The notes under the pieces were generated by a model. The model did no database searches and was not told where the DNA came from. It saw only the letters and a program-made list of their open reading frames with translations. A DNA stretch of 64,000 nt from Strongyloides papillosus (Eukaryota; Nematoda; Chromadorea; Rhabditida; Strongyloididae), in assembly GCA_005656395.1 (NCBI GenBank), contig SRSI01000013.1, forward strand, positions 868,001 to 932,000, written 5' to 3'. The position numbers and the translations under genes were made by a program. Numbering within the stretch: position 1 is the stretch's first letter; every line of letters begins with the position of its first letter. Below, piece after piece: positions 1 to 24,005 of the stretch.

Positions 1-3000
1 AAAAAATTAAGAAGCTTTATACAAAATGGTTCAATACTCTTTTTACTCAATGAAGCTTTGTCGGAACGCCAAGGTGTTGGGTGACAAGGAGAAATACGTG
101 TTATAGTCATCCCAAAATATTATGTTTCTGGAAACATTTTATAGTGGCAATCAAAAAAAATTTCACTTTTGACTCGCCAAAAATTTTCTCAATCCAAAAA
201 TAAGAATTTATTAACTTAAAACTTGTTTTTTATTTAAATTTAGTTTATGAATAAAATAAATTAATTATATTACTATATTAAAGTTTTTACTATACCAGAC
301 AAAAACAATTTTTTCTAATATTGAAATGTAGTAATAAAAAGAACTAAGAATTGTGAAATAAGTTCAAAAATTATGTAGAACAACATATTAATCATTTTAA
401 AATAGCAATGTATTTAAAGTTCTTTTTATATTAATTTAAAATAAATTAATCTCTTTTCTAAAACTACATAATATTATGCTAAAAATAAATTTATCATAAA
501 AAGACATTTATTTCTTTAATTAAAAACAATAGTTGTTTTAGTTTAAAGAAAGATTACATAAATTATGATCGTTGTCATTAACAAAATGAATTACTTTACA
601 AATCCTTCTATAAATAAATTAAACTTGTGTATAAATAAATTTTCCTTCTATTTCGAAAATTATTTTTAATTATTATTTTATTAGTTTGTAATATGTTGGA
701 ATTTTATGAAATTAAAAGAATGTTTCTCTAGTACAATGTGTTACGGAAGAATATTGTTCTTTTTTTGATCAATGTAAAAATTTTTATATTAAAGCTTATA
801 CTCTTGTTGATCTATAAAATATAATTTTGATAAACAACATTTGTTAAAGAAAAGATTTAAAATGACAATCATAAAAGTAAATAGTATATATATATAATAA
901 TGTAGTTTTGGTGACATTATAAAATATATTACATTTAATAAATGAAATAATTTAACAAACTAATTAAATGAATTGATAAGATCAAAGAAAGATTGTTTTT
1001 TTTACAAAGATCTACACATAAACTATAATTAGTTGTAAGTAAAATTTTATATATTATTAACAAAAATCTCTCTAATTTTTCTTATAACAAATTACATATC
1101 AAAACATTTCATTAAATAGGAAAAGATGATGACGACATAGCTTAATTATTAAGTTAAATTTTTTTAATCACAAAAATAAATCAAACATCACTCATTAATT
1201 GTTAAAGTGATAAAAAAAATGTTATATTTTGATGTGATTCTTGACTATGAATCTATTTTAGTTTTATTAATTTAATATTTATACATCTACTATATTTTTA
1301 AATATTTTCATATACCATTCAAAGATATTTTACACTATTTCTTTTGTATTCATTAAGTTATTAATACATAATCAGACTGGTAGAGATACAATAGAGCAAC
1401 TACTTATACGGTAGTCCAATTAAGAGTATTTGAAAAATTACTTTATTAAAAGTAGAAAATTATTTTCATCTCAATCAATAATAAAAATTTTTTAAAAAAC
1501 ATTTTTTTAATTTGTGATCAAAACAAGGTAATCTTAATAATAGTATACCTTCTTTTTTATAAATAAAATGTTCATTAATTAGATTTAATTGGATAACTTG
1601 TATTGTCTATTTAATATTAACAAATAATGGCTTAAAATATTAGACAATTTGTTTTGATCAAAAGTAAATAGGAAAAAAGTTGTTAATATATTATTATTAT
1701 GAAGGAAAGTGTTATTTAATTAATATTTTCTTATTTATTAAAAATTATATTATTATTTGTATTTAGTAAGGAAGTTTTAAACATGTCTGCTGGTTGTTTA
1801 TATATTTGTCATCATATACACTTTACTATCATAAGTTAATAACTTCCTACAAAACAAAATTTTTTTTATTTTAGAAAATTTTCAGGTTTATGTTTAAAGT
1901 TGTCAAAGTATTATGAAGTATATTATATTAAATCAAATTTATTTTTTTATTATAACATAGAAATTTTTACTATTTTTTAGTGCAAATTTGATATTATAGT
2001 TTTATTATTTATATTATCCATTTTATTTTTAATTAAACAGAATTATAGTAAATCCTTTATTTTTTAAACACATTTTGAAATTGTTTTTCATATCAATTTT
2101 TTTAGGTTAAATGACATTTTCAATATGATCTTATTAAAAGATTATTAGGTAGTGAATTACATTATATTTACTGCGATTGCCTGAAGATTTTTTGTACATA
2201 AAACCTAGTGTAATTTGCATATGATATTTATTAGTCCTTATGATCGTATGGAAAGTTTATTACTAATAAGTTGTCATACAAAACCATCAAGATTCTTATC
2301 TTTTACAACATATTCCATATTAAGATATTTATCAATAGATAATATTGCGTTTATTGTTGTCTTAATCACTTATTGATTCTTTTCTACTATATCTTCTTTG
2401 TCAAAGATATATTAATAAAATTTTTACCAACTTTATAAAGTTTTACTTGGTTCTAATAAATTTAATGTTAGACAAAAAAGAACAAAATTTTAACACTTTG
2501 ATTAAATTTAATTTCAAACAGGAAGAAGATAAAACCAAAAAAATTTATTAGAAAAACAAAATTTTATTAAAATTTGAAGTATTTGCAAAGCATTGACATG
2601 GAAGATATAAATTTTTATGTAAAATCGTATTTCTTATATTTATAAGAATAACTATAACTTTTTCAAACAATAAGCCGATGATATATTTTCCCATATATAT
2701 GCAATATATATAATATTAATATGGTTGTTATGTGAGATGGTCTTTATCTCAAATTTATATAAGAACTACATAATTTTACGTTATAAAAATTTAACAATAA
2801 TAAAAAAATAGATAATTATATAAAAATAATCATTTACTAAGCATAATTGCACCTAATAATTATGGCTATATGGGTGACATATAATACTGGAAAAAGGATT
2901 ATTAATAAAATTGATTATATAAACAATATGTAATTTTTAATTAATAGATTTGTTTTTAGGACTATAAATGAATTGAGAATATCTTATTATACTGGTAACC

Positions 3001-3622
3001 AAAATAACTATCCAAAAAATTTTGTATTTTGGGTAAATTTCATTGAAATTTAATGGTAAAAAATTCTCTATATTGTCTGGAAAATATAATATTGGTAAAA
3101 ACTGAATTAAATCACAATTCAACAAAAAAAATTGGATAATGAAAGAATTGAAAGGATATACAATTATTTGATCTTGTTTAATAAAAATAATTAATTGCAC
3201 AGTCACCGAGTAACATATTTTTAAGAGATCATTAATTTTTTTTGGCAATAACTACATTCTTGTAATTTAATGGTTTGTCGATTCTTTAAATTATTTCTAA
3301 TAACATTTCTATTTTTGGTTTCCATTATATCATTCTCTTGAAAATAATTTTATTTCATTATCACTGCATGTGCAGTTGACTGTTGTGTAAATGTTAAAAC
3401 TTGTTACATTAAGGCGTCAAAATATAATATACAACTTCTTTCTATATATATTTTAGTAAACACATCAAATAAGCAAGATGAAAAAAAGAATTTTTTTTGG
3501 GAGTAGTTTAAAAAATTCATAATCCATTGATTACATATTAATGCGACATAACTTTATATTTCATTCTTTTTAATTATTGGTAATATCTTGAATATAACAC
3601 ATATTCCTTTTTGTCACGCGTA
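1..3622. other. AT-rich intergenic stretch, no gene recognised
   Basis: Low-complexity A/T sequence with stop codons in all frames. The first 130 bases are visibly less AT-biased and could be the worn end of a coding or repeat segment cut by the window edge, but no frame stays open. An open frame of about 100 codons at 2937-3248 on the minus strand has low-complexity Ile/Phe/Asn-rich content, no domain and no supporting splice context, so it is not called. Confidence 0.6.
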
Positions 3623-13738
<10,116 letters not shown>

Positions 13739-16700
13739 GTAGTGAATAAAATATTTTTTAGAATTAATAATATATTTATTTTTTTTTTACTTTATCTTTT
13801 TTTATATGAAATACTAAAATACTTTTTAGTCTCTGGTTTTTATCTTTAAAATATACACAAAAAGTTAAATAATTAAGAAAAATGATAATTGGTGTTAAAT
13901 TTTATCATCCTAATATAGAGTTGGCTAGATAAATAAAATAAAGAAGTTAATGAATTTTTTTAAAGTAATAATAATAATAATAAATTTTTATTAATTCCCT
14001 CAAATATATGAAAATGTTTAAGAAAATAATAAAAGTGAGTATAAGGGTATCTATTATTGGTATATGGTATGTCAAAAAGTTAATCAAGAAGTAAAAGTTT
14101 AATTTTACTTACAAAATTAGAATGACAAGTTTAGTATCTAAGTTTTAATTACCAATCTATTATGTTGAAATATACATAAAATATTATTCAAAATACGAGT
14201 TTAACATTTTTCATATCAACACATCAATTTCTTGGTTAATGGAAAGCTTATTCTTTTATAAATTCTCATATATTTATAAACTTAAAAGAATATATATAGA
14301 AGTATATTTCTTTAAACCACAAAAATTCCTTCATGAATGTTTAGAAAAAAAAACTTTTTTAAAATATAATCTTGGAAAAATATGATAAATAGAACATGAT
14401 AAAAATATAAAAAAAGAAAATTGAACACATTTATTTTAAGAGTATATAGTTTAAAGTATTACTATTCTCAAGGGTAAATATGTTCAAAATTATGAAACTA
14501 CAAATAGTTTTTATGGTAGTTGGTAATTGCTAAAATATATATTGTTAAGATAAAATGATATGTTATTGGATATGAGAGATAAATATATCTTTTTATAAAT
14601 GATATTTGATCTGAGATACATTATAATTCTACCACTAAGATAGCAATTTTAAGAGATGATTATTAATTGTTAAAAAAATATTAAGATTATATGGTTTCAT
14701 ACCAAAAAAAGAAGTAGAAATAAAAAGATATTGTTAGAAAACAACAATATGTCTATATATGTAAAGGATATATAAACTCTTTTATATTCATATAGTACTT
14801 AAAGATTGACATTTAATGATGAACCTTGTTTAAAATTTATAAAAAAAGATCTCATTAATATAAAGTTTGTATATAATGACTTTAAATAATAAAATGAAAC
14901 TATTTCCTAGCAAAAGTTATTAAAGGGCTGAGTATGTTAACAATCTAAACATGATATTTATATTGTTTGTAAAGTACAATTGGTATATAAGAATTAAACT
15001 ATTAATGTACTTAGTCTAACTTTGATTGTTATATCATTTTTGGAAGTTTAAATGAAGAATTAAATTAACATAAAATAATTTACCATTAACTTCTTCGGAA
15101 TATTAGGTTAAACAATTTGTTGTAAAAATTTGTAACCGGATGTTAAGAAACGTTATAAACTTTTACATAGAACCAAGGAAATTGATGTTGATTTTCTTAT
15201 TGTAGAAGGTACCAACAAATAAATTGTTAAATACTTAGCTACTTGCAAATAAAATTATTGCCATAAATTAAATGACGACTTATCAAAGAAGGGACATTCG
15301 CTTCTTAATGATAATTTTAAATAAAAATACTAAACGTGCTGATATAAATTTTAAAAAAAGACATTTTTCATAAAGGAAAATGATAGAATGTACTAGTGGT
15401 AAGCAGCTTTTCCTATGTTATTTTATAAAATTGTATTATCATCTCAAAATAAATTAAAAAGAGTAACAAAATGCTTAATAAAAATATTACACACTAAGTT
15501 CAATAAAAAAGAAAAAAATTATATTAAGATAAAATATTCTTTTCCTCAATTTAAAAGGTGAAAATGTATACCAAAAAGAATAAAATGATAGAGTTATGTA
15601 ATAACACATAAGTATGTATTCTTAGTTAAGTGATACCATTTTTATGGCATCTATACTTTTTCATAAAATGTACGAATATAAAATATGCCTCAGTTTTAAG
15701 GAAGATTTTTATTATGATAAACTGTATTTAATGAGTCTTTTGTTAATAAGGGTAACTTCTTAGCAAAAGTATACAAAAAATTGTCACATTTATGACTGGT
15801 ACAATAAAATATAGATAACCATAATCAAGTATAAAGTTAATGTTTATGTATCTCAAAATATTCCAAAATTTTCCCATTACATCTATATTATTTCAAAATT
15901 ACATTAAACTATCTATTTTTTTTTCAACTTATTTTTAGATGATAAAAACTGTAAATAATACTGAATAAAAAATATTTTTCCTACATGAATAGATATTATA
16001 AAATTATTCTTTTGGCATTAATGCTTAACTTAAAATTTATAAGTTATGGCACTTTCATGGAAAGTAAAAACATTTTACTAATAAATAAATAGTTATTAAT
16101 TATAATTATAGACTAAAGATGGTGAAAATATGTAAGATAAAAATAATATTATAAATACTTAAACCATAGTAATTTAAATTAACAGAATATATTTGAAGAG
16201 TCTTATTTAAAATAACTCAATCTACACTAATTTTAATATTTCTTCACCCCATAACTAGTTGTATGGTATATCTATTTTTATATTGAAACGACTTAAAAAG
16301 TAACTAGGAAAATTAGTTAATAGATAAAATTTGGTTACAAATAATGGTAAATTAAGTGGTCTTAAAAGGAAGATAAAGGAAAATTAAGGATATTAAAATT
16401 TAAAAGAAAGTTAGGATTAATTTAAAAAGAAAGAAGATTCTAATTTATGATAGAAAAAGACTTGATTAATGAAATGTTTATAAAAATAAAGAAAGAGTTA
16501 GTCAAAAGAATTACATTCTAAAAATAAGATTTATGTTTTAGAAATATTTTTTTACTACAAGATTATTTTAAAATATGAACATCTCATTCATATATATTTA
16601 TATAAAAAGAATATTCAAGATTTTTTAGTTTAGTTTTCTTTTAAAATATTAATTCTAAAAAAATTATTTTTAATGTACAAATTTTTTTATGTACAAAATG

Positions 16701-19700
16701 TACATAGAAAAACTTCAGAAAAAAAATAAAATTTTTCTCTCTTATGTCATTTCAAATAACTATCATAGTAAAGATTTGATCAACAATATTTCGAAATGCT
16801 CTATTAACAGATAAATTAAAATGTCACTCTTTTTATTAATTATACATGAAATATTGAGGTGAATTAATAATAAAATACATAATAAATTATATCTTGTAAG
16901 TAATTTTTCAAAATTGGCACCAGTGTAATATTTAAAAATAATATTAATTATATTAAGAATAGTAATAAACTAACATAATCCACCTACCAATTTTATTTAT
17001 CAATTGGAATATGAAAATAAAATTATTTATAAATGTATATATTTTAAAGGTAAAAAAACATGTAAACAAGTATTAGCAAATGTGTTTTATGTTTATCACA
17101 GTTATTAATAAAATTTAAATAATATAGCATTTTACTATGAAAAAGTTAACTATATTAAGCCTTTTTTTATTGTTACAAGATAATTTTTCTAATGCTATTA
17201 GCATTTTTTTATAGCATTAAAATATTATTTTTAGATATAGTTTTTTATTCTCTCCCAATTAATATGTATGTGTGCAAGATCATTATAATAAAATTTTTGG
17301 AAAAAACTTACTTTAACGAGAAATAAATTTTTTTTTAGACATAAATAATTGCCAATAAAAATTTTTTTCCGATAATATTTTGTTTTTTTTTAAATATATG
17401 TAATGTTTGAAGTATATATCTAAAAAACATTAAATTTAATTAAAAAGTGCAGATGAATAAATAAAGGATATAAAACTTTAGAAATTTTAAGCATTTAAAA
17501 ATTATATAAAAGTAGTACTAATGAAAATAATTTATATTATAATTTTTATGTCATTTTGATCATGGAGTTAATAAATTTAGGAAGATAAACAATCTCAAAC
17601 AACAGATGGTCATTGACTAACAAAAGTAAGAAATTGGGTGAATAATTAAGAAGTAATGATATATTTTGATGAAAGATTTGTCAAAAATTATTAATAATAA
17701 TCAAAAATATGATTAAGTTACAATTAAATTAACGGTATTCATATATGCTACATTAATTTAAATACCATTTTATCACACCAGACATATAAAAATAGAAATA
17801 AAATTTAATGAGAAGGAAAAATCTTAAAAGAAAGATGATAGAGAATTTAAAAATCAAATGTTAAAACGGGTAGAGTAATAGAGCTTTTTATAATGTATAT
17901 CCATTTAAGTGAGAAGTACTGTTACAGAATGATTTTAGCAAATTATAAGTGTAATTAAAAGATAAAATTTTGTAGTAATATAAATAGAAGTAATATGATA
18001 AGAGAATAAGATTTAAGGATGCAATGAACCTTGACAGAAAAATTATTTTCATATAAATTTGATGTATCTTATCTTTTAATTGTGTTTTCCTCAATAAACG
18101 AGGTTCATTAAATAAAATGAAATGAGATTTTATTTTGTTAAAGTGGCAAAAATTAAAAAAATTATTTAGTGCATGTTTAATTTAAAATGGCGTGTTATCT
18201 TATTTTTTAGTTAAATGATATATATTGAATTTGATTAAGGAAGCATTTATATAAAAAAAATTGTTAACATGATTAGTTATCTCTCATTTACACACCTAAT
18301 TCATCTTTAAATATATGCAGATATGTAGGCATTTAAAATTGTTTTAACATTATTATTGATAGTTACATAATAATAATAATAATAAAAGTTAAACGTAGTA
18401 CATTTTTTACTTTTAGTAATCTAATATTTAATAAACCGCAAATCATTTGAAGTTGTGGTCAAACAATAGGATATATATTGTTATTATAAGTTTTTAGGTA
18501 CGTGATGTAATAAAATATATGTTGTAATAATAATGCATTTTTCATTACATAATATTCTTTTTATCTTAAAAACATAAAATGTTTTAAAAAAAATGTAAAA
18601 CATAATTAATAGATTAACTATCAAATATAAAAAAAACAAGTAATCTTTATGCTTATATTGTGCGATATAAAAATTTTTAGGAGAATGAAGATGTACAATA
18701 TTTTTAAGGATTACTTTTCTTTTTACTATCTTAAATTATTTTAACTTTCATGATAAAGATGCGCAAAACTTAAGGATACCAAGATACTAAAATTTTAATG
18801 TATCAAAACATATTTAACTGCCGTAAGCAATGAAATAAAAGTACATTTTATGATGTAGTTACTATAACCATATATACTTCCAGAACATGATTGAATTTAA
18901 AAACTTTTTACGCTTACTTTAAAGTATATTTAAAAGAGAGATGGTAAAAAGTTAATTTAGTAAGGAGAAGTCAGATTTTACCAATCATTCACTCTTCCTC
19001 CTACAATTTTTATATTATCTTAATAAATAAAAAATATTAGATATAATATTCAAAAATATGAACAGATAACAGCTTAAAGTAAGGTGAACTATTTAAATTT
19101 TTGCAACTTAATAGTGATAAAATTATAATAATAAAGAATTATTTTGACATCTAATTAAGATATCTTTTATATTTTTTTGTCTTTAAATAAATAGTTTTAC
19201 AATTCATGTTTAAAGTGTTATTTAATCATTTGAAACTTTTTTGTCTTATTTTTTTAGAGTTTTATATACGATATAAATTATATTTCCAATAAATTAAAAT
19301 GTTAATTGTTAATAACTTTTTGAAATATATGTTAATGCACTTAGCATAATATTTTTAAAAGAAGGCATAATAAGTTTATTCATCCCAATTTATTCTTTTG
19401 TATTTACCACTATTGGCATGCAGCTTTAAAATTTAACACTAATAATAATTATTAACATCAAATGATGCAATTAAAGAGAAATTTTTTTTATTTTTAAAAT
19501 ATCATTATAAAAAAAATTGATAAAATTAAGTATATATATAAAGTCAATAATTTGATATATATACATTTTAAATTAGAATATGAAGGTAGAAAAGTTAAAA
19601 TATATATATTATATATAAGCCTACACTATTAAGAAACCATTTTTAAGATAAGTGGCAAGTTTAGGAGATCATGTTTCCATTTTAAAGTGATAAAAATATA

Positions 19701-22257
19701 GGAAACTTAAACAAGAATGATATTGGTTTGAATGACTTAAAAAATAATTATAATTTTTAGTGATTTTAAAAAATAATTTTTATGAAAATCGGACAATGAA
19801 ATTATCTAAAGTATACATTTAATTGTTTAACTAACTTTAAATATTATATTTTAAGAAAATACTTTTAATATATATACTATTTAACAAATAAAGTTAAATA
19901 AATTATTATGCCCATTAAGAAAATAATAGATGATAAAATATTTGAGTGTAAAAATTAAAAAGATCTAGACAATAAATATTATTACTTACTTATCACATTC
20001 AATAATTATAATTTTTTTTTAAAATTTATGATCTTTAATAAAAAGTATTTTTGTTGATTTTATAAAGTGATTCTTGTGATTATATTTAATACTTTAGGAA
20101 GAAGAAATAGTTTTATTTCTAAACATATTTTAAATAATCTTAAGCATAGATTTTTTTATGAAAGCGATTTTATAGGAAGTATGTATAAAAAAGTTTTTAA
20201 AATAAAAAATATTGTCAAATGTTTTATTTTGAAAATATAGTTAAAAATAACCTCATTGTATGAGTAAATTAAAATAAAAGGCGGAGTGAATATAAAAATA
20301 AACAATTTGAACTCACTAGGATACTTAAAACTCAACAGAAGCACCTCATTCTTCATATTTTATGAAGTAAAGAAAACTTTTAAAAATAATTCAATTTGCG
20401 CTTCTTTATTATATCCGTATCGTTTTAGATCATATAGATAGAAACAGTTAGTAGAAAATAATAGAATGTATATCTATATTTAAAACCGTTTCCTTAAATA
20501 ATAGTACGTAATTACATTGTTAAAACTAAGTAGTCTACTCAAAAATATATTTGAGATAGGAGAGATATTAGTGACCCAAGATAGTTTTAATAAAGTATGC
20601 ATGAAGTGTAAATTCATTTTCTATCAATGGGTCCAAGAAAAATAAATATTATACATCCTTTGTGCATGAAGCGCTCACATATCATGATACAATTTTAAAA
20701 TAATAAAGCAATATGAATATTCAGTGAGAATTTATATCACCCAATTTTTATCTTCTTTTGATAATTTAAATTTTTTTTCACTAAATAAGATGATATAGAT
20801 ATGTGACCAATTCAATGTTTTATATGCCCCAAAAACAATTATATATAAATAATTTTAATAAAGAAATATAATTTGAAATAACAAAAAAAGTATTTTTAAA
20901 AGCAGAGAAGCAAAAAAGTTAACAGTTTGGTGTATTTTTATTTTTTTTTTTTGTAATTTATCGAGAAGAAAATTATACATCCTTTTGAAAAATAAGGAAA
21001 TAACAATTAAATTAAGGAATTAGGTTCATTACCGATGAAAATAGAAATTGCAACAAATCTTAATCAAAATAAATTATATGATTTATAGAAAAACAAAAGA
21101 AAATTATCATAAAGAAGGATAACTTTAAATAATATGAAAAAAATATTTAAAGGCCAAAATCAAAAACAAAATTTATTTTAAAGTAAACTTTAGTAACGTT
21201 ATTTTAAATTTTTGGGTAATAATAAATTTTATAGTTTATAATATAATTGAGTGGAACGCATTAAAATGTAGCATTTTAAGCATTATATATATGTATATAT
21301 CTAACGAATTATGTAAAAATCAATCTGACAAAAAATATTTCATTCAAAATTTATTGTTTTTTTTTCTTATTATTTTCAAAAGAATGTAATGCTCTACTAG
21401 ATATTTAGTCAAAATTGTTAATGTTTTTACATTTAAATTAGTAAAAATTGTTTTCAAAACTTTTTTATATGTGCACTATTATTATGAGATTGTGTGTTAA
21501 ATTTAAGACAATTTTTTTAATTTTATTGCAATCATTTTATAAACAATAAAATTTAAACTTATAATAAACATTTATTGATGAATGTAGGAAAACGATTACC
21601 CCATTATATAAAATAAAAATTTACTTTATGTTAAAAAATATGTGTTAATTTAGCTTATATAACTAAAAGATGATCAAATATAAAAGAATTGTTCTATCTA
21701 TGCCTACGATATGAATAAGATAATTTTATAAATAATGTCTTTAAAGTTTTATTAACTATCATTTTTTTGCCTAATCCTATAATATAAAAAAAATAACTTT
21801 ACCAACTATCAATTATAAGTTTATAGAAGAAAACAAAAATTTTGACTTGAAGATTTCAATAAAAATAAATTATAAAGCTAAAAAGTTTTTATGTCCTAAA
21901 AATACATTATTTCTAATTTATTTAGAATAAACTTTTCGGAAGACAAAAAAAAACGTATATTTTTGATATATCATTTATCTTTACAACAATCGTTCTTCTA
22001 GGGATACAAAAAAATATTTATAATGTTAAAGTTAATAATTGTCTGTAAATTATGAAATAAAATTAATGAGATCCTTTGTGAAATATAAGCTTATTTTCAA
22101 CTTGAATTAATTTGCAGTGTCATCTAGCGTGTAACAGGAATATCTAAAGTTTATTGTATTTATCTTCCATAACTGCATTTTTCATTTCTAATACTTATAT
22201 TAATTTCATATTTTCACAAAAATAATTAAAATGAAAAATTATCATTTTAAACTTTCT
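13739..22257. other. AT-rich intergenic stretch between innexin and GPCR genes
   Basis: About 8.5 kb without recognisable genes. It holds poly-A/T runs and short TAA microsatellites (for example near 13966-13983 and 18368-18384). Short open frames at 17888-18094 and 20156-20356 on the minus strand are low-complexity Ile/Leu/Tyr/Phe strings of the kind expected by chance in this composition. Confidence 0.6.
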
Positions 22258-24005
22258 TTACACCGCACTCAATGTATTATCACTTAAATTTCTAAATGAA
22301 TTCTATAAAAATATTACATCAATATTATCGTTAGTGCATATATATACTTACATGTCCATCGATAACATTAAGTCTACTTGATTGAGAATGATTTCGAAGT
22401 AAGGGAGTTATTGTTGGTCTTGTTGTATCATCCTCATTATAGGAATCTAAAAATAAAAGCTTTTATTTAGGTTTTTTAAGTTAATTTCATTTGTAACTGA
22501 GTAAAGTACAGTGTATACTTTTAAAATAGAATTTAATGATTCTATTAATGAAAAAAATAAGTTTTTTTCTTTATTAACATTATTTAATTTAATGTATAAT
22601 ATTAAATAACTTTTATTTTAATTGTTATAGTATTTTTTTCTTTCTAATTTATGATATATATTGTATATAATACAATTACCTTTTAATTTCGTGTGTTTTT
22701 CTAAATGTGAATGCTCACATGGAGTAGCACTACTTTGTTTTTTAGATTCTTTATCCCCCGGAAATAGACATGGAAGAAAAAGTAATGTTTGTTGTCTAAA
22801 ACCATCATTTAATAAATAAAAACATGGTGTTAAAAAAACACCAAACAATGCTACCATAGAAGTATAAATGTATAGTGATAAAGAATCGTTCTTAATTACG
22901 TTGTATGAATGTAATACACCAACAGAAAACAAGGGAGACCAACATATTATCTGTAAAAAATAATTATTAAAAAAAAAGTAATATAAACAAACTAATGACC
23001 CAACAATTGCAAGAAGTGTTATTAAAAGTCTACGTTTCCTTATTTGTGCTTTTTTACATCTTTCTTTTGTTTGTATACCTATTGTTGGCCGTTTCCATAG
23101 ATAAATAGCTAGATGACTATAAGATGGTATCATAATAGCTAATGGTATACAATATTGTGCAACAATCGTTACCTTAAATAAAACATAAATAAATATATAT
23201 AATTTAAAAAATTAAGTACCAATTGTAAAGTTCTGTGACAATCTTGACAATCAATGGCGCACTGTGTTTTTGGTGATCCAATGTCTTGTTCATATCCTTT
23301 AGGTAAAATATCAAAAAAACCAATATCACCAACTTGGACAGGAGCACTATAATATAAATAAGGAAATGAAACACCAATGGCAATAAGCCAAACAATAATT
23401 GTAAGCAAAAAACATCTACTTCGATCAAGACGAGCTCTTCGACAAAAGATGGCTAACCATCTATCAATTGCTACTAATGACATAAAATAAAATGAACCAG
23501 TTGCAGTTATATAAACAATTGAATTTGAAGCTTTACATAGTAAATTACCTTAAAATAGTATTAAAAGAATAACTTTTTTTAAATTTTATTTTAATTTACC
23601 AAAAATCCAATTTGTTTGAAGGATGTATGTTGTAACAAAAAATGGTGGATGAAAAAGAACAAATAATAGATTACAAACAGCTAAATTTGTCATTAACATA
23701 TGAGTTACTGTATGTAATTTCTCACTCTTCCATATCACTAAACAAAAAATAAGATTTCCAATAAATCCTAAAAGTGCTAATGTAGCATATAAAAGAGTTG
23801 TAAAAATTGTAAAGCCTGCATTTTGCGAAGTATTGATATCATTGTTATCTAAAAAATTATTCATAATCCCTAATGCTTTTTCTAATTCCCTATAAAAAAG
23901 AAAGATGATTATTAGAAATAGAATTTTAGTACAAATTTACTCATTATCAAGGATTTTTATATTTTCATCATCTTCATTTCCAATTGAAGGAAATATTTTT
24001 GTCAT
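22258..24005 (-). CDS. Neuropeptide-type rhodopsin-family GPCR (8 exons)
   Basis: Seven-transmembrane receptor of the neuropeptide (NPY/tachykinin-like) group. Proposed exons in coding order: 24005-23941, 23889-23600, 23548-23220, 23172-22993, 22950-22680, 22446-22352, 22302-22258. The seven listed blocks keep frame (1275 nt, 424 aa); any further upstream exon would be untranslated. Visible: TM1 with GFIGNLIF (GN motif), TM2 with NLAVCNLLF, Cys before TM3 in GNLLCKAS, SLVAIDRW at the end of TM3 (DRW in place of DRY), a Cys-rich second extracellular loop, basic KKAQIRKRR before TM6, CWSP in TM6, TPCFY in TM7 (in place of NPxxY), and a Ser/Thr-rich C-tail. A TTTTTAG acceptor at about 24048 could receive a spliced leader. 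The ligand cannot be told from sequence. The last 15-codon exon is supported by phase and a clean acceptor only. Confidence 0.82.
22951..22992 (-). other. 42-base in-frame intron in TM6 of the GPCR
   Basis: GTTTGT donor and TTTTTTACAG acceptor. The stretch is a multiple of three with no stop, so an unspliced reading adds 14 residues (many Phe/Tyr/Asn). Removing it restores a normal-length TM6 with the conserved CWxP motif right after the join, which is the reason for calling it an intron. Confidence 0.7.

Noticed and set aside
2937..3248. 103-codon minus-strand open frame
   Set aside because: Ile/Phe/Leu/Asn-rich low complexity, no domain, no splice or neighbour support.
13966..13983. TAA microsatellite as a possible CRISPR-like or regulatory repeat
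   Set aside because: Plain trinucleotide tract, common in this AT-rich genome, with no spacers.
17888..20356. Two 66-68 codon minus-strand open frames (17888-18094, 20156-20356)
   Set aside because: Hydrophobic low-complexity strings with no context supporting genes.
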